64,000 nt of DNA, taken from assembly GCF_008630065.1 (NCBI RefSeq), contig NZ_VWPL01000006.1, forward strand, positions 62,001-126,000, read 5' to 3'. Positions 26,264 to 34,893 of the stretch are shown piece after piece. The stretch is from Blastochloris sulfoviridis (lineage in GTDB: Bacteria; Pseudomonadota; Alphaproteobacteria; Rhizobiales; Xanthobacteraceae). A model generated the notes under the pieces. That model was not told the origin of the DNA and ran no database searches. It was given only the letters and a program-made list of their open reading frames with translations. The position numbers and the translations under genes were made by a program. The number at the start of each line of letters is the position of its first letter. Positions within the stretch are counted from its first letter, which is position 1.

Positions 26264-26811
26264 GCGGCGATCCCCTCGAACGCATCGTCGAGCAGCGGAT
26301 GGCCGCGGTCTCGCGTCGAGATGTCGGTGACCGGCAGCGGCCAGTCGATCGCCAGACCAGGATCGTCCCACCGCACTGCACCTTCGAGGGCCGGCGTATA
26401 TGGGGCGGTGTGAAGGTAGAGCAGTTCGCTGTCCGGCTTGATCACCTGGAAGCCGTGCGCGCAGCCCTCCGGAATGAACAGCGCGTTCATGCGTTCGGCA
26501 TCAAGCTCAGTCGCATGCCAGCGAAGGAAGGTCGGCGAACCGCGCCGGAGATCCACCGCAACGTCCCACACTTTTCCGCGCAGGCAGCGCACCCATTTGC
26601 CCTCCGCCTGTGGCGGATGCTGGAAATGCAGGCCGCGGATGGCACCGACCGTGCGCGTCAGCGAGTGGTTGATCTGGACGATCGGCCGATCGCGATGGGC
26701 GGCCGCCAGTTCATGCTGGCAGAACAGCCGCGCAAACTGCCCACGCTGGTCGCGCATCGGCACGACCTCGGCTTCGAAGACGCCCGGCAGTGGGGTTTCG
26801 AGGAGATTCAT
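26260..26811 (-). CDS. rfbC: RmlC-like nucleotide-sugar 3,5- (or 3-/5-)epimerase
   Basis: 183 residues from the ATG at 26811, overlapping the rfbG stop. It is a cupin of the RmlC family: the catalytic histidine lies in GAIRGLHFQHPP, followed by KWVRCLRGKVWDVAVDLR, FIPEGCAHGFQV and YTPALEGAVRWDDPGLAIDW, with the conserved Tyr before the WDDP motif. RmlC itself uses dTDP-4-keto-6-deoxyglucose, but here the gene is embedded between the CDP-glucose dehydratase and a C-methyltransferase, so a CDP-linked substrate is more likely. Length and all core motifs are normal. Confidence 0.87.
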   Translation of the reverse strand: MNLLETPLPGVFEAEVVPMRDQRGQFARLFCQHELAAAHRDRPIVQINHSLTRTVGAIRGLHFQHPPQAEGKWVRCLRGKVWDVAVDLRRGSPTFLRWHATELDAERMNALFIPEGCAHGFQVIKPDSELLYLHTAPYTPALEGAVRWDDPGLAIDWPLPVTDISTRDRGHPLLDDAFEGIAA

Positions 26812-27884
26812 AGTGCCATGCACGGCACCAGGGATGCCTCGTAGGCGACGATCTGATCGAGAGAGCGCTCGATCAGCCGCCGCGGTGTTGCCTCCATGCT
26901 GTCGCGATACCACTCGATCGTCTCGCGAACCGAGCGGCGGAAGTCCCAGCGCGGGTTCCAACCCAGCCGTGTGCGGGCTCGGTCGATGCAGAGCGCGAGC
27001 CGCCCGGCCTCGTGTGGCTGGTTGGTGCGCGACACGTCCGTCCAGGAGCCGGGCCAATGCTGCAGGCTTTCCTCGACCAGTTCCCGTACCGTGCGTTCCG
27101 CATCCGCCAGTGGGCCAAAATTGAAGGCGTCCTGGAACTGCGGATCGTCGCTTCCGGCCAGCCGTTCGGCCAGCCGGATATAGCCGCCGAGCGGCTCCAG
27201 AACGTGCTGCCACGGCCGCGTCGCGTGCGGGTTGCGCACCTCGATGCCGCGGCCGGCACCGAGCGCCCGCACCATGTCGGGGACGATGCGGTTCTCCGCC
27301 CAGTCGCCGCCGCCGATCACATTGCCGGCGCGCACCGAGGCGATCCGCAACGGCGAGTCACCGTCGAGGAAGGACTGACGCCAGCAGTCGACGACGAACT
27401 CGGTCGCGGCCTTCGAGGCGCTGTAGGGGTCATGTCCACCGAGACGGTCCGTCTCGCGATAGCCGAACTGCCATTCCCGGTTCCGGTAGACCTTGTCGGT
27501 GGTGACGAGCACGGCAGCGCACGGCTTGTCGAGCCGCCGCAGCGCCTCAAGCACATGGGCTGTGCCCATCACATTCACCGCCCAGGTGTCGACGGGAAGA
27601 CGATAGCCGCGCAGAACCAGCGACTGGGCGGCGAGGTGGAACACAATGTCGGGCGCCACCTCGGCGATCGTGTGCGCGACGGCCACCTGATCGCGGATAT
27701 CCACCAGCCGGTGGTCGATCTCCCGGGCCAGCTTGAGCTGCTCGAACAGCGACGGCTCGGTCTCTGGCGGCAACGCCATGCCGATCACACGTGCGCCACG
27801 CTGCAGCAGCCACAGCGTCAACCAAGCGCCCTTGAAACCGGTATGGCCGGTCACAAGGACGGTTTTGTTTTTCCAGAAGTTCAC
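26808..27884 (-). CDS. rfbG: CDP-glucose 4,6-dehydratase
   Basis: 358 residues from a GTG at 27884 that overlaps the rfbF stop (GTGA); the frame stays open further upstream but inside rfbF. Short-chain dehydrogenase/reductase of the extended type: VLVTGHTGFKGAWLTLWLL, the CDP-glucose-dehydratase variant of the glycine-rich motif, then VFHLAAQSLV, TTDKVYRNREW and the catalytic YSASK. The motifs RAGNVIGGGDWAENRIVPD and RPWQHVLEPLGGY are characteristic of RfbG. It converts CDP-D-glucose to CDP-4-keto-6-deoxy-D-glucose with NAD+ recycled in the active site. Confidence 0.93.
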   Translation of the reverse strand: MNFWKNKTVLVTGHTGFKGAWLTLWLLQRGARVIGMALPPETEPSLFEQLKLAREIDHRLVDIRDQVAVAHTIAEVAPDIVFHLAAQSLVLRGYRLPVDTWAVNVMGTAHVLEALRRLDKPCAAVLVTTDKVYRNREWQFGYRETDRLGGHDPYSASKAATEFVVDCWRQSFLDGDSPLRIASVRAGNVIGGGDWAENRIVPDMVRALGAGRGIEVRNPHATRPWQHVLEPLGGYIRLAERLAGSDDPQFQDAFNFGPLADAERTVRELVEESLQHWPGSWTDVSRTNQPHEAGRLALCIDRARTRLGWNPRWDFRRSVRETIEWYRDSMEATPRRLIERSLDQIVAYEASLVPCMAL

Positions 27885-28654
27885 GTCCAGCTCTTCCAAG
27901 GCGCGCGACCGGACTGCCACAGCTCTTCGAGAAGGTTCTTCTCGCGCAGCGTATCCATCGCCTGCCAGAATCCGCGGTGGCGGAACGCCTCAAGCTGGCC
28001 GGCGGCGGCGATCCTGGGCAGCGATTCGCCTTCGAAGCTGCTCGCGTCGCCATCAATGAAATCGATTGCCTTCGGTGACAGCACGAAAAAGCCGCCATTG
28101 ACCCAGCCGCCTTCGCCTTGCGGCTTCTCGACGAAGCCGGTCACCTGGTCGCCCTCGGTGATCAGAGCGCCGTAGCGGCCGGCCGGCTCCACCGCCGTCA
28201 CGGTGGCGAAGCGGCCATGCGTCTTGTGGAAGGCGATGAGGCCGGCGATGTCGATGTCGGCGAGCCCGTCGCCATAGGTGAAGCAGAACGCCTCCTCATC
28301 GGCCACATGGTCGCGCACGCGCCGCAGGCGGCCGCCGGTGAGGGTGTTTTCGCCGGTGTCGACCAGCGTCACCCGCCACGGCTCAGCATTGTTGCGGTGG
28401 ATGATCCGCTCGTTGTTTTTCAGGTCGATCGTGACGTTCGACATATGCAGGAAGTAGTTCGCGAAATATTCCTTGATGACATAGCCCTTGTATCCGCAGC
28501 AGATGATGAATTCGTTCACCCCATGCGATGAGAATACCTTCATGATATGCCAGATGATGGGCCGGCCGCCGACCTCGATCATCGGCTTAGGCTTGAGGTG
28601 CGTCTCCTCCGAAATGCGTGTGCCAAGCCCGCCGGCCAGGATGACGGCTTTCAT
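27881..28654 (-). CDS. rfbF: Glucose-1-phosphate cytidylyltransferase
   Basis: 257 residues from the ATG at 28654 (MKAVILAGGLGTRISEET). The nucleotidyltransferase signature continues with KPKPMIEVGGRPIIWHIMK and HGVNEFIICCGYKG, both specific for RfbF. Later come FCFTYGDGLADIDI, the metal-binding aspartate region, and GGWVNGGFFVLSPKAIDFI. It makes CDP-D-glucose from glucose-1-phosphate and CTP, the first step of the CDP-sugar branch. Stop and start overlap with rfbG. The ribosome site is weak although a 287-bp gap precedes the gene, so it is probably transcribed from the upstream sugar-transferase promoter or from a promoter inside that gap. Confidence 0.95.
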   Translation of the reverse strand: MKAVILAGGLGTRISEETHLKPKPMIEVGGRPIIWHIMKVFSSHGVNEFIICCGYKGYVIKEYFANYFLHMSNVTIDLKNNERIIHRNNAEPWRVTLVDTGENTLTGGRLRRVRDHVADEEAFCFTYGDGLADIDIAGLIAFHKTHGRFATVTAVEPAGRYGALITEGDQVTGFVEKPQGEGGWVNGGFFVLSPKAIDFIDGDASSFEGESLPRIAAAGQLEAFRHRGFWQAMDTLREKNLLEELWQSGRAPWKSWT

Positions 28655-28784
28655 GTCGGTATTGGTGCCGAATGTTCTTGCGGAATGGGCGCGACCCGCC
28701 ATCCCACGCTACCGCACTTCGGGTGAAGCGCTTTGGCTTCAGCCGTTGAGGTGCCGGGCGGCGCGCAAAGCGGGGCCGTGGCGG

Positions 28785-28812
28785 GCTGCAGCCGGGCAGG
28801 CCCGGCTGCAGC
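28785..28812 (-). promoter_or_regulatory. Perfect 13-bp hairpin in the leader of rfbF
   Basis: A 13-base arm GCTGCAGCCGGGC and its exact complement are separated by two bases (AG). It lies in the 287-bp gap between the sugar transferase and rfbF. It has no U-tract on the minus-strand side, so it is not a standard intrinsic terminator; an attenuation, pausing or RNA-binding site is possible. Confidence 0.5.
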
Positions 28813-28941
28813 GTTTGGTGAGGCCGAGGTCTCGGCCTGGGACGGATGAAGGCTCCCGGCGAACGCGCCGCCGCCTCTGCCTTTCACCCGCGCGAAATCA
28901 GTTGCCTCCCGCCATGGCGTCGCCCGGCATCGCGGGACGCA

Positions 28942-30462
28942 TCACGCCCGCACCTCCTGCAGCTCACGCCACGCCTGGGCGATGGCGTCCTCGGCGACAC
29001 GCTCGCCGAACAGCACCATCGGGATGGTTCCCAGCAGGATGCGGAGATCGAGGGCGAGCGAGGCGTTGCGGACGTACCAGACGTCGAGCGCCGCCTTGTC
29101 CTCCGCGGAAATGATGCGGCCGCCCTTGATCTGCGCCCAGCCGGTGAGGCCGGGCCGCACGAGAAGGCGCGCCGAATGGCCGGCCGGCTGGTCGACCGGC
29201 AGCAGCGGCCGCGGCCCGACGAACGACATGTGGCCAAGCAGGATGCTGAACAGTTGCGGCAGCTCGTCGAGCCGGGTCCGCCGAAGCAGCTGGCCAATGG
29301 CCGACACCCGCTCGGCATCCGACCGGCGGCGGCCGCTGGCGTCGTGCGCCGCGCCCATGGTGCGGAACTTGTAGACCCGGAACGGGCGGCCGCGGCGCCC
29401 CGGCCGCTGCTGCCAGAACAGGACGGGCGAGCCCACGTCGGCGGCGACGGCGAGCGCCACGACTGCCATCACCGGCGCCAGGACGAGCAACAGTATCGAC
29501 GACGCGGCGATATCGATGAGGCGCTTGACGGCCCAGTAGCGCGACCGCGCGAAGGGCCGCAGGCCGACGTCGACCCGCGCGTGGGGGGGCAGCGGTGCGG
29601 TTGGGGCCAGCGGCGCGGCGGCCGGCTGCGACGGCGCGGCGGCGAGGGTGGCGGCGGTGGGGGTGGAGGTGGCATCAAGGCCGCCGGCCCCCGTGGCCTC
29701 GCCATCGAGGCCCATCCTCTGGTCGAGGAATTCGAGCGCGATCGCGGAGCCGGCCTCAAGCGCGAGCAGAGCCCGCTGCGCGGCCTGCGGCAACTCGCGG
29801 AACGGCAGGGCGATGATCACGCGGTCGACGAAGACGCCGTGAACCTCCAGCGTGCGGATCACGTCGGAGACCTGCTCGGCGGTGCCAAGCACCGGGTGGG
29901 TGATGAGCACGCGCCCGACATTGCCGTGCGGATCGAGCACGCCGGCGACGTGAATGCGGTCCGGCGCGAAATCGGCGACGCAATGAAGATAGAGCTCGGC
30001 CAGCCGCGTCAGGCCGACCACCAGCACGGTCTCCGCCTGGTCGTGCAGCAGCGCCGGGCGGACGCGGGCCAGCCGGCACCGGCGGGCATGCCACATGCGC
30101 ACGGCAATCCGCGCGCCGATGAGCACCACCATGATCAGCAGCGCCTGGATGATCGGCAGCGCCCGCGGCGTGCCGTCGAGCCGGGTGGCGACGAAGGCGA
30201 GGGCCACCGCGCCGATCACCGTGGCGCCGGTGGCGGCCACGATGTCGATGTAGTTGCGCATCGAGCTGTACTTCCACACAGCCCGTGTCACCCCGAACAG
30301 CGGGAAGGCGATGAGGGCGGTCCCGAGCGTGGCCAGGAGGTAGGGCAGGACGGCCGCAAAGCGATCCTCCGAGAACTCCAGGTTGTCCCTCAATAGAATC
30401 GCAAATACAGTCGCCGCCAGGATCAGCAACAGATCGATGACAAGCATGTATGCCGATCGCAT
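28942..30462 (-). CDS. Polyprenyl-phosphate sugar-1-phosphate transferase (initiating enzyme, WbaP/WcaJ-like)
   Basis: 506 residues from the ATG at 30462. The N-terminal part has four membrane helices starting at residue 5 and a Rossmann-like CoA_binding_3 domain (VLVVGLTRLAELYL). A Pro/Ala/Thr-rich linker of about 45 residues precedes the catalytic C-terminal bacterial sugar transferase domain: AVKRLIDIAASSILLLVLAP, FRVYKFRTM, RRTRLDELPQLFSILLGHMSF, VGPRPLLPVDQP and RPGLTGWAQIKGGR. It transfers a sugar-1-phosphate from a nucleotide sugar to undecaprenyl phosphate, starting the repeat unit. It is the first gene of the minus-strand locus. The donor sugar cannot be read from the sequence. Confidence 0.92.
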   Translation of the reverse strand: MRSAYMLVIDLLLILAATVFAILLRDNLEFSEDRFAAVLPYLLATLGTALIAFPLFGVTRAVWKYSSMRNYIDIVAATGATVIGAVALAFVATRLDGTPRALPIIQALLIMVVLIGARIAVRMWHARRCRLARVRPALLHDQAETVLVVGLTRLAELYLHCVADFAPDRIHVAGVLDPHGNVGRVLITHPVLGTAEQVSDVIRTLEVHGVFVDRVIIALPFRELPQAAQRALLALEAGSAIALEFLDQRMGLDGEATGAGGLDATSTPTAATLAAAPSQPAAAPLAPTAPLPPHARVDVGLRPFARSRYWAVKRLIDIAASSILLLVLAPVMAVVALAVAADVGSPVLFWQQRPGRRGRPFRVYKFRTMGAAHDASGRRRSDAERVSAIGQLLRRTRLDELPQLFSILLGHMSFVGPRPLLPVDQPAGHSARLLVRPGLTGWAQIKGGRIISAEDKAALDVWYVRNASLALDLRILLGTIPMVLFGERVAEDAIAQAWRELQEVRA

Positions 30463-30935
30463 CGTATGCCCCCGCCCCCGCGGCGCCCGTGGCGGTATCT
30501 CGCCCAGGTGGTGCCAAGCGGGGTGACACAACCAAAAATCCGCGCCTGCCGCAACATAAAATTTGTTTTCTCCCTTATTTGGTGCATTCGCGCGTCCACC
30601 CACAGCTTGCGGAGGCAGCCGGAAACCGCCCTTCCGGTCGCATCCGGACTGGGTGCTGTGCGCCGGCTACCGAATCAGACGCGCCGTGGCCCGCGCCGGC
30701 CGGCTGGCAAACGCGGATTCGCCGGCGGGCAAACCGGCCGGAATTGCGGACGTGACTCCGTCCGTCCGCACGCTTAAATTGCGACCGTCGTTCGCCCGCC
30801 CGACTGGCGGAACGGGGCGGCGCGGGCGGCAATCGTATCGGAGGCGATGACGCTGACGACGCTGGAGACGACGACGCCGAAGGCGATGGCGTTGAAGGCG
30901 ATCCTCTCGACGGCAAGGATGAGGACGAGCGCGCG
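30463..30935. promoter_or_regulatory. Divergent control region between the sugar transferase and the NusG paralogue
   Basis: 473 bp with no supported gene; it must hold the promoters of both the polysaccharide locus and the NusG-like gene. An AT-rich patch lies at about 30535-30590. An inverted repeat with 8-bp arms (TGCGGACG, 30745-30752; CGTCCGCA, 30763-30770) and a 10-bp loop could be a regulator site or hairpin. No ops-type GGCGGTAGC element was seen on either strand. A 33-codon frame (30847-30948) overlaps the NusG-like start. Confidence 0.5.
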
Positions 30936-31529
30936 ATGGAAGCTTTAGAACGAAGCGACTGCGCAACTGCGGTGACCGCCGGCTTCGCAGCCGGCAATCT
31001 GACGGGGCCGACGACGGACAATGTGCCCTTGGGCGCACGCTGGTATGTCGGCCACACGCTGCCGCGGAAGGAGGTGCTGGCGCGTACCAATCTGCTGCAG
31101 CAGGGGTTCGCGGCCTATCTGCCGCGGGTCCTGACCACAAGGCGCCACGCCCGGCGCTTCGAGGTGGTCAAGACGGCGCTGTTTCCGCGCTACATCTTCA
31201 TCCGGCTCGACCTCGCGCGCGACCGCTGGCGGTCGGTGAACGGCACGATCGGCATTTCGCACATCGTGTCGTCGGGCGACCTGCCCTGCCCGGTTCCGGC
31301 CGGCATCGTCGAGGAGCTCAGCCGCCTGACCGGCGACGACGACATCGTCCATTTCGAGCCGGAGCTGGCGCCGGGCGACCGGGTGCGGCTGACCGGCGGC
31401 CCGTTCACCGGCGGGCTCGGCGTCCTGGAGCGGCTCGACGCCAGGGGGCGGGTGGAGATCCTCCTCGAACTGCTCAACGGCACGGTCCGTCTCAAGGTGG
31501 CGCGCGAGCTGATCGAGCCCATCCGCTGA
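30936..31529 (+). CDS. NusG-family transcription antiterminator (RfaH/LoaP-like paralogue)
   Basis: 197 residues. The NGN domain runs from about residue 35 to 130: RWYVGHTLPRKEVLARTNLLQQGFAAYLP with ALFPRYIFIRLDL, a pattern shared by NusG, RfaH and LoaP. A C-terminal KOW domain follows, with APGDRVRLTGGPFTGGLGVLERLDARGRVEILLELLNG (the PF-x-G-x2-G core). A 33-residue N-terminal extension is poorly conserved in character. It is not the housekeeping nusG, which normally sits with secE and rplK. Position, divergent to a 24-kb polysaccharide operon, fits an operon-specific processivity factor binding RNA polymerase. The ribosome site is mediocre (GAGGACGAGCGCGCG). Confidence 0.85.
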   Translation: MEALERSDCATAVTAGFAAGNLTGPTTDNVPLGARWYVGHTLPRKEVLARTNLLQQGFAAYLPRVLTTRRHARRFEVVKTALFPRYIFIRLDLARDRWRSVNGTIGISHIVSSGDLPCPVPAGIVEELSRLTGDDDIVHFEPELAPGDRVRLTGGPFTGGLGVLERLDARGRVEILLELLNGTVRLKVARELIEPIR

Positions 31530-31649
31530 CATCCTGAGCGTTCAAGCCCCTTTTGCCGCGCAGTCCGAGCCGGTACCCTTGCGCGGCGCGGCCAGCCGGT
31601 TCGCGCCTGCGCCGGCCGGCGCGGATGACACTGACGCAAGGGGACAGTC

Positions 31650-32741
31650 GTGCAGGATGCGAAGTCGGAACAGGCGCACGGCACCCGGCTGATCATCGAG
31701 CGGGCGATCATCCTGGCGCTGCTGGGCGGGCTGCTTGCCGGCGTGGCGCTGATCCTGCGCCCGTTCGTCACCGCCATCCTGTTCGGCGGCACGCTGGCGA
31801 TCGCCGCCTGGCCGTTGCGGGCGCTGATGGTCCGCCACGGCGTCCGGCCGGGCCTTGCCGCCTCGCTGCTGCTGGGCGTGGCGCTGGTGGTGATCGTGGT
31901 GCCGATCGTCGTGCTGGTTCCGAGCCTGTCGCAGCAGGTCGCCACCGCCACCGGGTTCGTGCACGATTTCACCACCAATCCGCCGCCGGCACCGGCGTTC
32001 CTCGCCCGCATTCCGCTCGTTGGATCCGACCTCGAATCGGCCTGGACGCGCATCATCGATGGCCAGGGCGATTTCCGCACCCTCGTCGCGCCCTACGCCG
32101 AAACGCTGCGCGGCTTCATGCTGGATGCCGCCAAGGCGCTGGCCGACAGCGTGCTGCAGCTCGTGCTGTCGCTGATCGTCGCGACCATGTTCTGGGCAAG
32201 CGGCGACACGCTCGGCGTGGCGATCCGCGACATTCTCGACCGGCTCGGCGGCAAGGCGGCGACGCGGTCGCTGGAGGTGGCGGTGGGCGCGGTGGCCGGC
32301 GTCGCCTATGGCGTGGTCGGCACCGCGGTGGTGCAGAGCGCGGTGATGGCGGTGGGCCTGGCGATTGCCGGCGTGCCGGGCGTGGCGCTGCTGAGCTTCC
32401 TCACGCTGCTGTTCGCCATCAGCCAGATCGGCGCTGTGCTGATGATCTTCGTGTGGGGCGGCGCGGCGTGGTGGCTGCTCGATGGCGGCGCCACCGGCTG
32501 GGCGGTGTTCATGGTGGTGTGGGGCCTGTTCGTCGGCACGGTGGACAATTTCGTGCGGCCCTGGCTGATCAGCTTCGGCGTCAAGATGCCGCTGGCGCTG
32601 GTCATTCTCGGCGTGTTCGGCGGCTTCGTCTCGTTCGGCTTCCTCGGCCTGTTCATCGGCCCGAGCCTGCTCGCCGTGCTGTTCACGCTGCTCGACCAGT
32701 GGCGCCGCCACGGCGACGACCGCGTGACGGCCGAGCCCTGA
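31650..32741 (+). CDS. AI-2E family transporter (PerM/YdiK-like permease)
   Basis: 363 residues from a GTG at 31650, preceded by AAGGGGACA. About eight membrane helices follow the AI-2E exporter layout: two N-terminal helices (AIILALLGGLLAGVALIL), LLLGVALVVIVVPIVVLVP, then a soluble insertion, then a C-terminal helical bundle with VQSAVMAVGLAIAGVPGVALLSFLTLLFA and the conserved TVDNFVRPWLIS motif. Members export small molecules or act as sodium/proton antiporters; the family name does not prove quorum-signal transport. It seems to be monocistronic. Confidence 0.83.
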   Translation: MQDAKSEQAHGTRLIIERAIILALLGGLLAGVALILRPFVTAILFGGTLAIAAWPLRALMVRHGVRPGLAASLLLGVALVVIVVPIVVLVPSLSQQVATATGFVHDFTTNPPPAPAFLARIPLVGSDLESAWTRIIDGQGDFRTLVAPYAETLRGFMLDAAKALADSVLQLVLSLIVATMFWASGDTLGVAIRDILDRLGGKAATRSLEVAVGAVAGVAYGVVGTAVVQSAVMAVGLAIAGVPGVALLSFLTLLFAISQIGAVLMIFVWGGAAWWLLDGGATGWAVFMVVWGLFVGTVDNFVRPWLISFGVKMPLALVILGVFGGFVSFGFLGLFIGPSLLAVLFTLLDQWRRHGDDRVTAEP

Positions 32742-32791
32742 ACCGCTCGGCATCAGCCGGGTGAAAACGTATCCGAAGCTCGTTCGACTTC

Positions 32792-32853
32792 ACCCCTCAC
32801 CCGCCTCGCGATCGTTCGATCGCTCGGCACCCTCTCCCACAAGGGGAGAGGGA
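32792..32853. repeat. Interspersed intergenic repeat with terminator-like hairpin
   Basis: The segment contains CCTCACCCGCCTCGC, a palindromic block around CGATCGTTCGATCG, and a hairpin CCCTCTCCC / GGGGAGAGGG. This layout is common between genes in Alphaproteobacteria. It lies between the convergent ends of the AI-2E permease and fabI, so it could terminate both transcripts. Confidence 0.55.
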
Positions 32854-32887
32854 AGAAGAAAGGCGAGCCGATCGACCGGAAACCGCC

Positions 32888-33670
32888 TCAATCGATGATG
32901 TGGTAGCCGCCATCGACATAGAGCGTCTCGCCGGTGATCAGGCGGGCGGCATCGTGGGCCAGGAACGCCGTGGCGAGGCCGACATCGTCGATGGTGACGA
33001 GCTGGCGGGCCGGCGCCTTGGTGCGGGCCTTCTCCAGAAGCTCGTCGAACTCGGGAATGCCGGAGGCGGCGCGGGTGGCGAGCGGGCCGGGCGAGATGGC
33101 ATGCACGCGGATGCCGCCGGGGCCGAGCTCGGCGGCGAGATAGCGCACCGCCGCCTCCAGCGCCGCCTTGGCCACGCCCATGATGTTGTAGTGCTCCACC
33201 ACCATCTGGCTGCCGTAATAGGTCATGGTGAACAGCGCGCCGCCATGGGTCATCAGCGGCTCGGCCAGGTGCGCCATGCGGATGAACGACCAGCACGAAA
33301 CGTCCATGGTGGTGAGGAAGCCGTCGCGGCCGACATCGATCACCCGGCCGCCCAGCGCCTCCTTGGGCGAAAACGCGATCGAGTGCACCAGGAAATCGAG
33401 CCGGCCCCAGGTCTTGGCGATCGTCTCGAACACCGCCTCCATCTCGCCGGGCTTGGCGACATCGAGCGGCATGAAGATCGGCGCCTCGACCTCGCGCGCC
33501 AGCGGCTCGACGTAGGGCTTGGCCTTGTCGTTGAGATAGGTGACCGCAAGCTCGGCACCGAGCGCGCGGAACGCCTTGGCGCAGCCCCAGGCGATCGACT
33601 GGTCGTTGGCGATGCCGACGATCAGGCCACGGCGGCCCTCATGGATGCGGACCTTGTAGGCGGGGATCAT
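32888..33670 (-). CDS. fabI: Enoyl-[acyl-carrier-protein] reductase FabI
   Basis: 260 residues. NADH-dependent reduction of trans-2-enoyl-ACP, the last step of fatty acid elongation. The cofactor loop is GLIVGIANDQSIAWGCAKA, the FabI signature; catalytic residues are the pair Y-x6-K in HYNIMGVAK, with an upstream Tyr in MTYYGSQ. The C-terminal ARLITGETLYVDGGYHI is standard. It ends the DUF3141-pta-ackA-fabI group, only 15 bp after ackA, so it may be a second, cluster-specific FabI rather than the only one in the genome. Confidence 0.94.
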   Translation of the reverse strand: MIPAYKVRIHEGRRGLIVGIANDQSIAWGCAKAFRALGAELAVTYLNDKAKPYVEPLAREVEAPIFMPLDVAKPGEMEAVFETIAKTWGRLDFLVHSIAFSPKEALGGRVIDVGRDGFLTTMDVSCWSFIRMAHLAEPLMTHGGALFTMTYYGSQMVVEHYNIMGVAKAALEAAVRYLAAELGPGGIRVHAISPGPLATRAASGIPEFDELLEKARTKAPARQLVTIDDVGLATAFLAHDAARLITGETLYVDGGYHIID

Positions 33671-33685
33671 GGGCGAGTCCCTCCC

Positions 33686-34888
33686 TCAGCATCTTCCCTG
33701 CGCCGTCACCACGGCGAGCGTGTGGCGGGCGATCATCAATTCCTCGTCGGTCGGCATGACCAGCACGGGGATGCGGCTGTCGGGGGCCGAGATGCGCAGG
33801 TCGCGCCGCGCATTGGCGGTGACGTCCAGCCTGACGCCGAGCCAGGCCAGCCGCTCGGCGACGCGGGCGCGGATCGACGCTGAATTCTCGCCGATGCCGG
33901 CGGTGAACACGAAGGCGTCGAGCCCGCCAAGCGCCGCCGCCAGCATGCCGGTTGAGAGCGCGATGCGGTAGACGAAATAGTCGACGGCGAAGGCTGCGCG
34001 CGGATCGTCGCTGGCCTCAAGCTCGCGCATGTCGTTGCTGATGCCCGACAGACCCTTGAGCCCGCACTCATGATAAAGAAACCGCTCGATGGCGGCGGCA
34101 TCCCAGCCCTTGCCGGACATCAGGTGCAATATCACGCCGGGGTCGATCTGCCCCGGCCTTGTGCCCATCGGCAGGCCGTCGAGGCCGGTGAAGCTCATCG
34201 TGCTGTCGATGCTGCGCCCGCCATCGAGCGCGCACATTGAGGCGCCGCTGCCGAGATGGGCGACGACCACACGGCCGCGGGCGATGTCGGGCGCCACCGC
34301 CGGCAGGCGGCTGGCGATGTATTCGTAGGACAGGCCGTGGAAGCCGTAGCGGCGCACGCCCTCCTCATAGAGCGCCAGCGGAATGGCGAAGTGGTCGGCG
34401 AGCGGGCCGTGGCTGCGGTGGAAGGCGGTGTCGAAGCAGGCGACCTGCGGCAGATCGGGCCGGCGCGCCGCCAGCACGCGGATCGGCGCCAGATTGTGCG
34501 GCTGGTGCAGCGGCGCCAGCGGAATGCAGCGCTCCAGCGCCGCCAGCACCTCGGGCGTCACCAGCCGCGGCTGGTCGCCGGCCGGGCCGCCATGCACGAC
34601 GCGATGGCCGACCGCGAACAGATCGACGTGCTGCTGCGTGCTGCGCAGCCAGTCGGCGGCGACAGTCATGGCCGTCGCCATATCCGGCATCTCGTCGGTC
34701 GAGAAGGTCCGGTCGGTCGCCGCCGAGCCATCCCAATTGACGGCGCGCAGCCGCGGTCGCGAGCCGACGCCGTCGACCTGCCCCTTGAGCTGGCGCTTGA
34801 GGCCCGACGCGCCTTGTTGCGGATCGACTTCGAACAGCTGGAATTTGAGGCTGGAGGAGCCGGCATTGACGACGAGGATGGTCTGCAT
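33686..34888 (-). CDS. ackA: Acetate kinase AckA
   Basis: 400 residues from the ATG at 34888, five bases after the pta stop. It converts acetyl phosphate and ADP to acetate and ATP, or the reverse. All family signatures are present: [87 protein letters not shown] and the C-terminal [14 protein letters not shown]. The length is typical. Translation is probably coupled to pta because the upstream ribosome site is weak. Confidence 0.95.
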   Translation of the reverse strand: MQTILVVNAGSSSLKFQLFEVDPQQGASGLKRQLKGQVDGVGSRPRLRAVNWDGSAATDRTFSTDEMPDMATAMTVAADWLRSTQQHVDLFAVGHRVVHGGPAGDQPRLVTPEVLAALERCIPLAPLHQPHNLAPIRVLAARRPDLPQVACFDTAFHRSHGPLADHFAIPLALYEEGVRRYGFHGLSYEYIASRLPAVAPDIARGRVVVAHLGSGASMCALDGGRSIDSTMSFTGLDGLPMGTRPGQIDPGVILHLMSGKGWDAAAIERFLYHECGLKGLSGISNDMRELEASDDPRAAFAVDYFVYRIALSTGMLAAALGGLDAFVFTAGIGENSASIRARVAERLAWLGVRLDVTANARRDLRISAPDSRIPVLVMPTDEELMIARHTLAVVTAQGRC

Positions 34889-34893
34889 CGAAG

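Noticed and set aside
30463-30935. ops/JUMPstart element for RfaH-type recruitment
   Set aside because: Neither strand contains the GGCGGTAGC core, so only a hairpin-type recruitment was considered.
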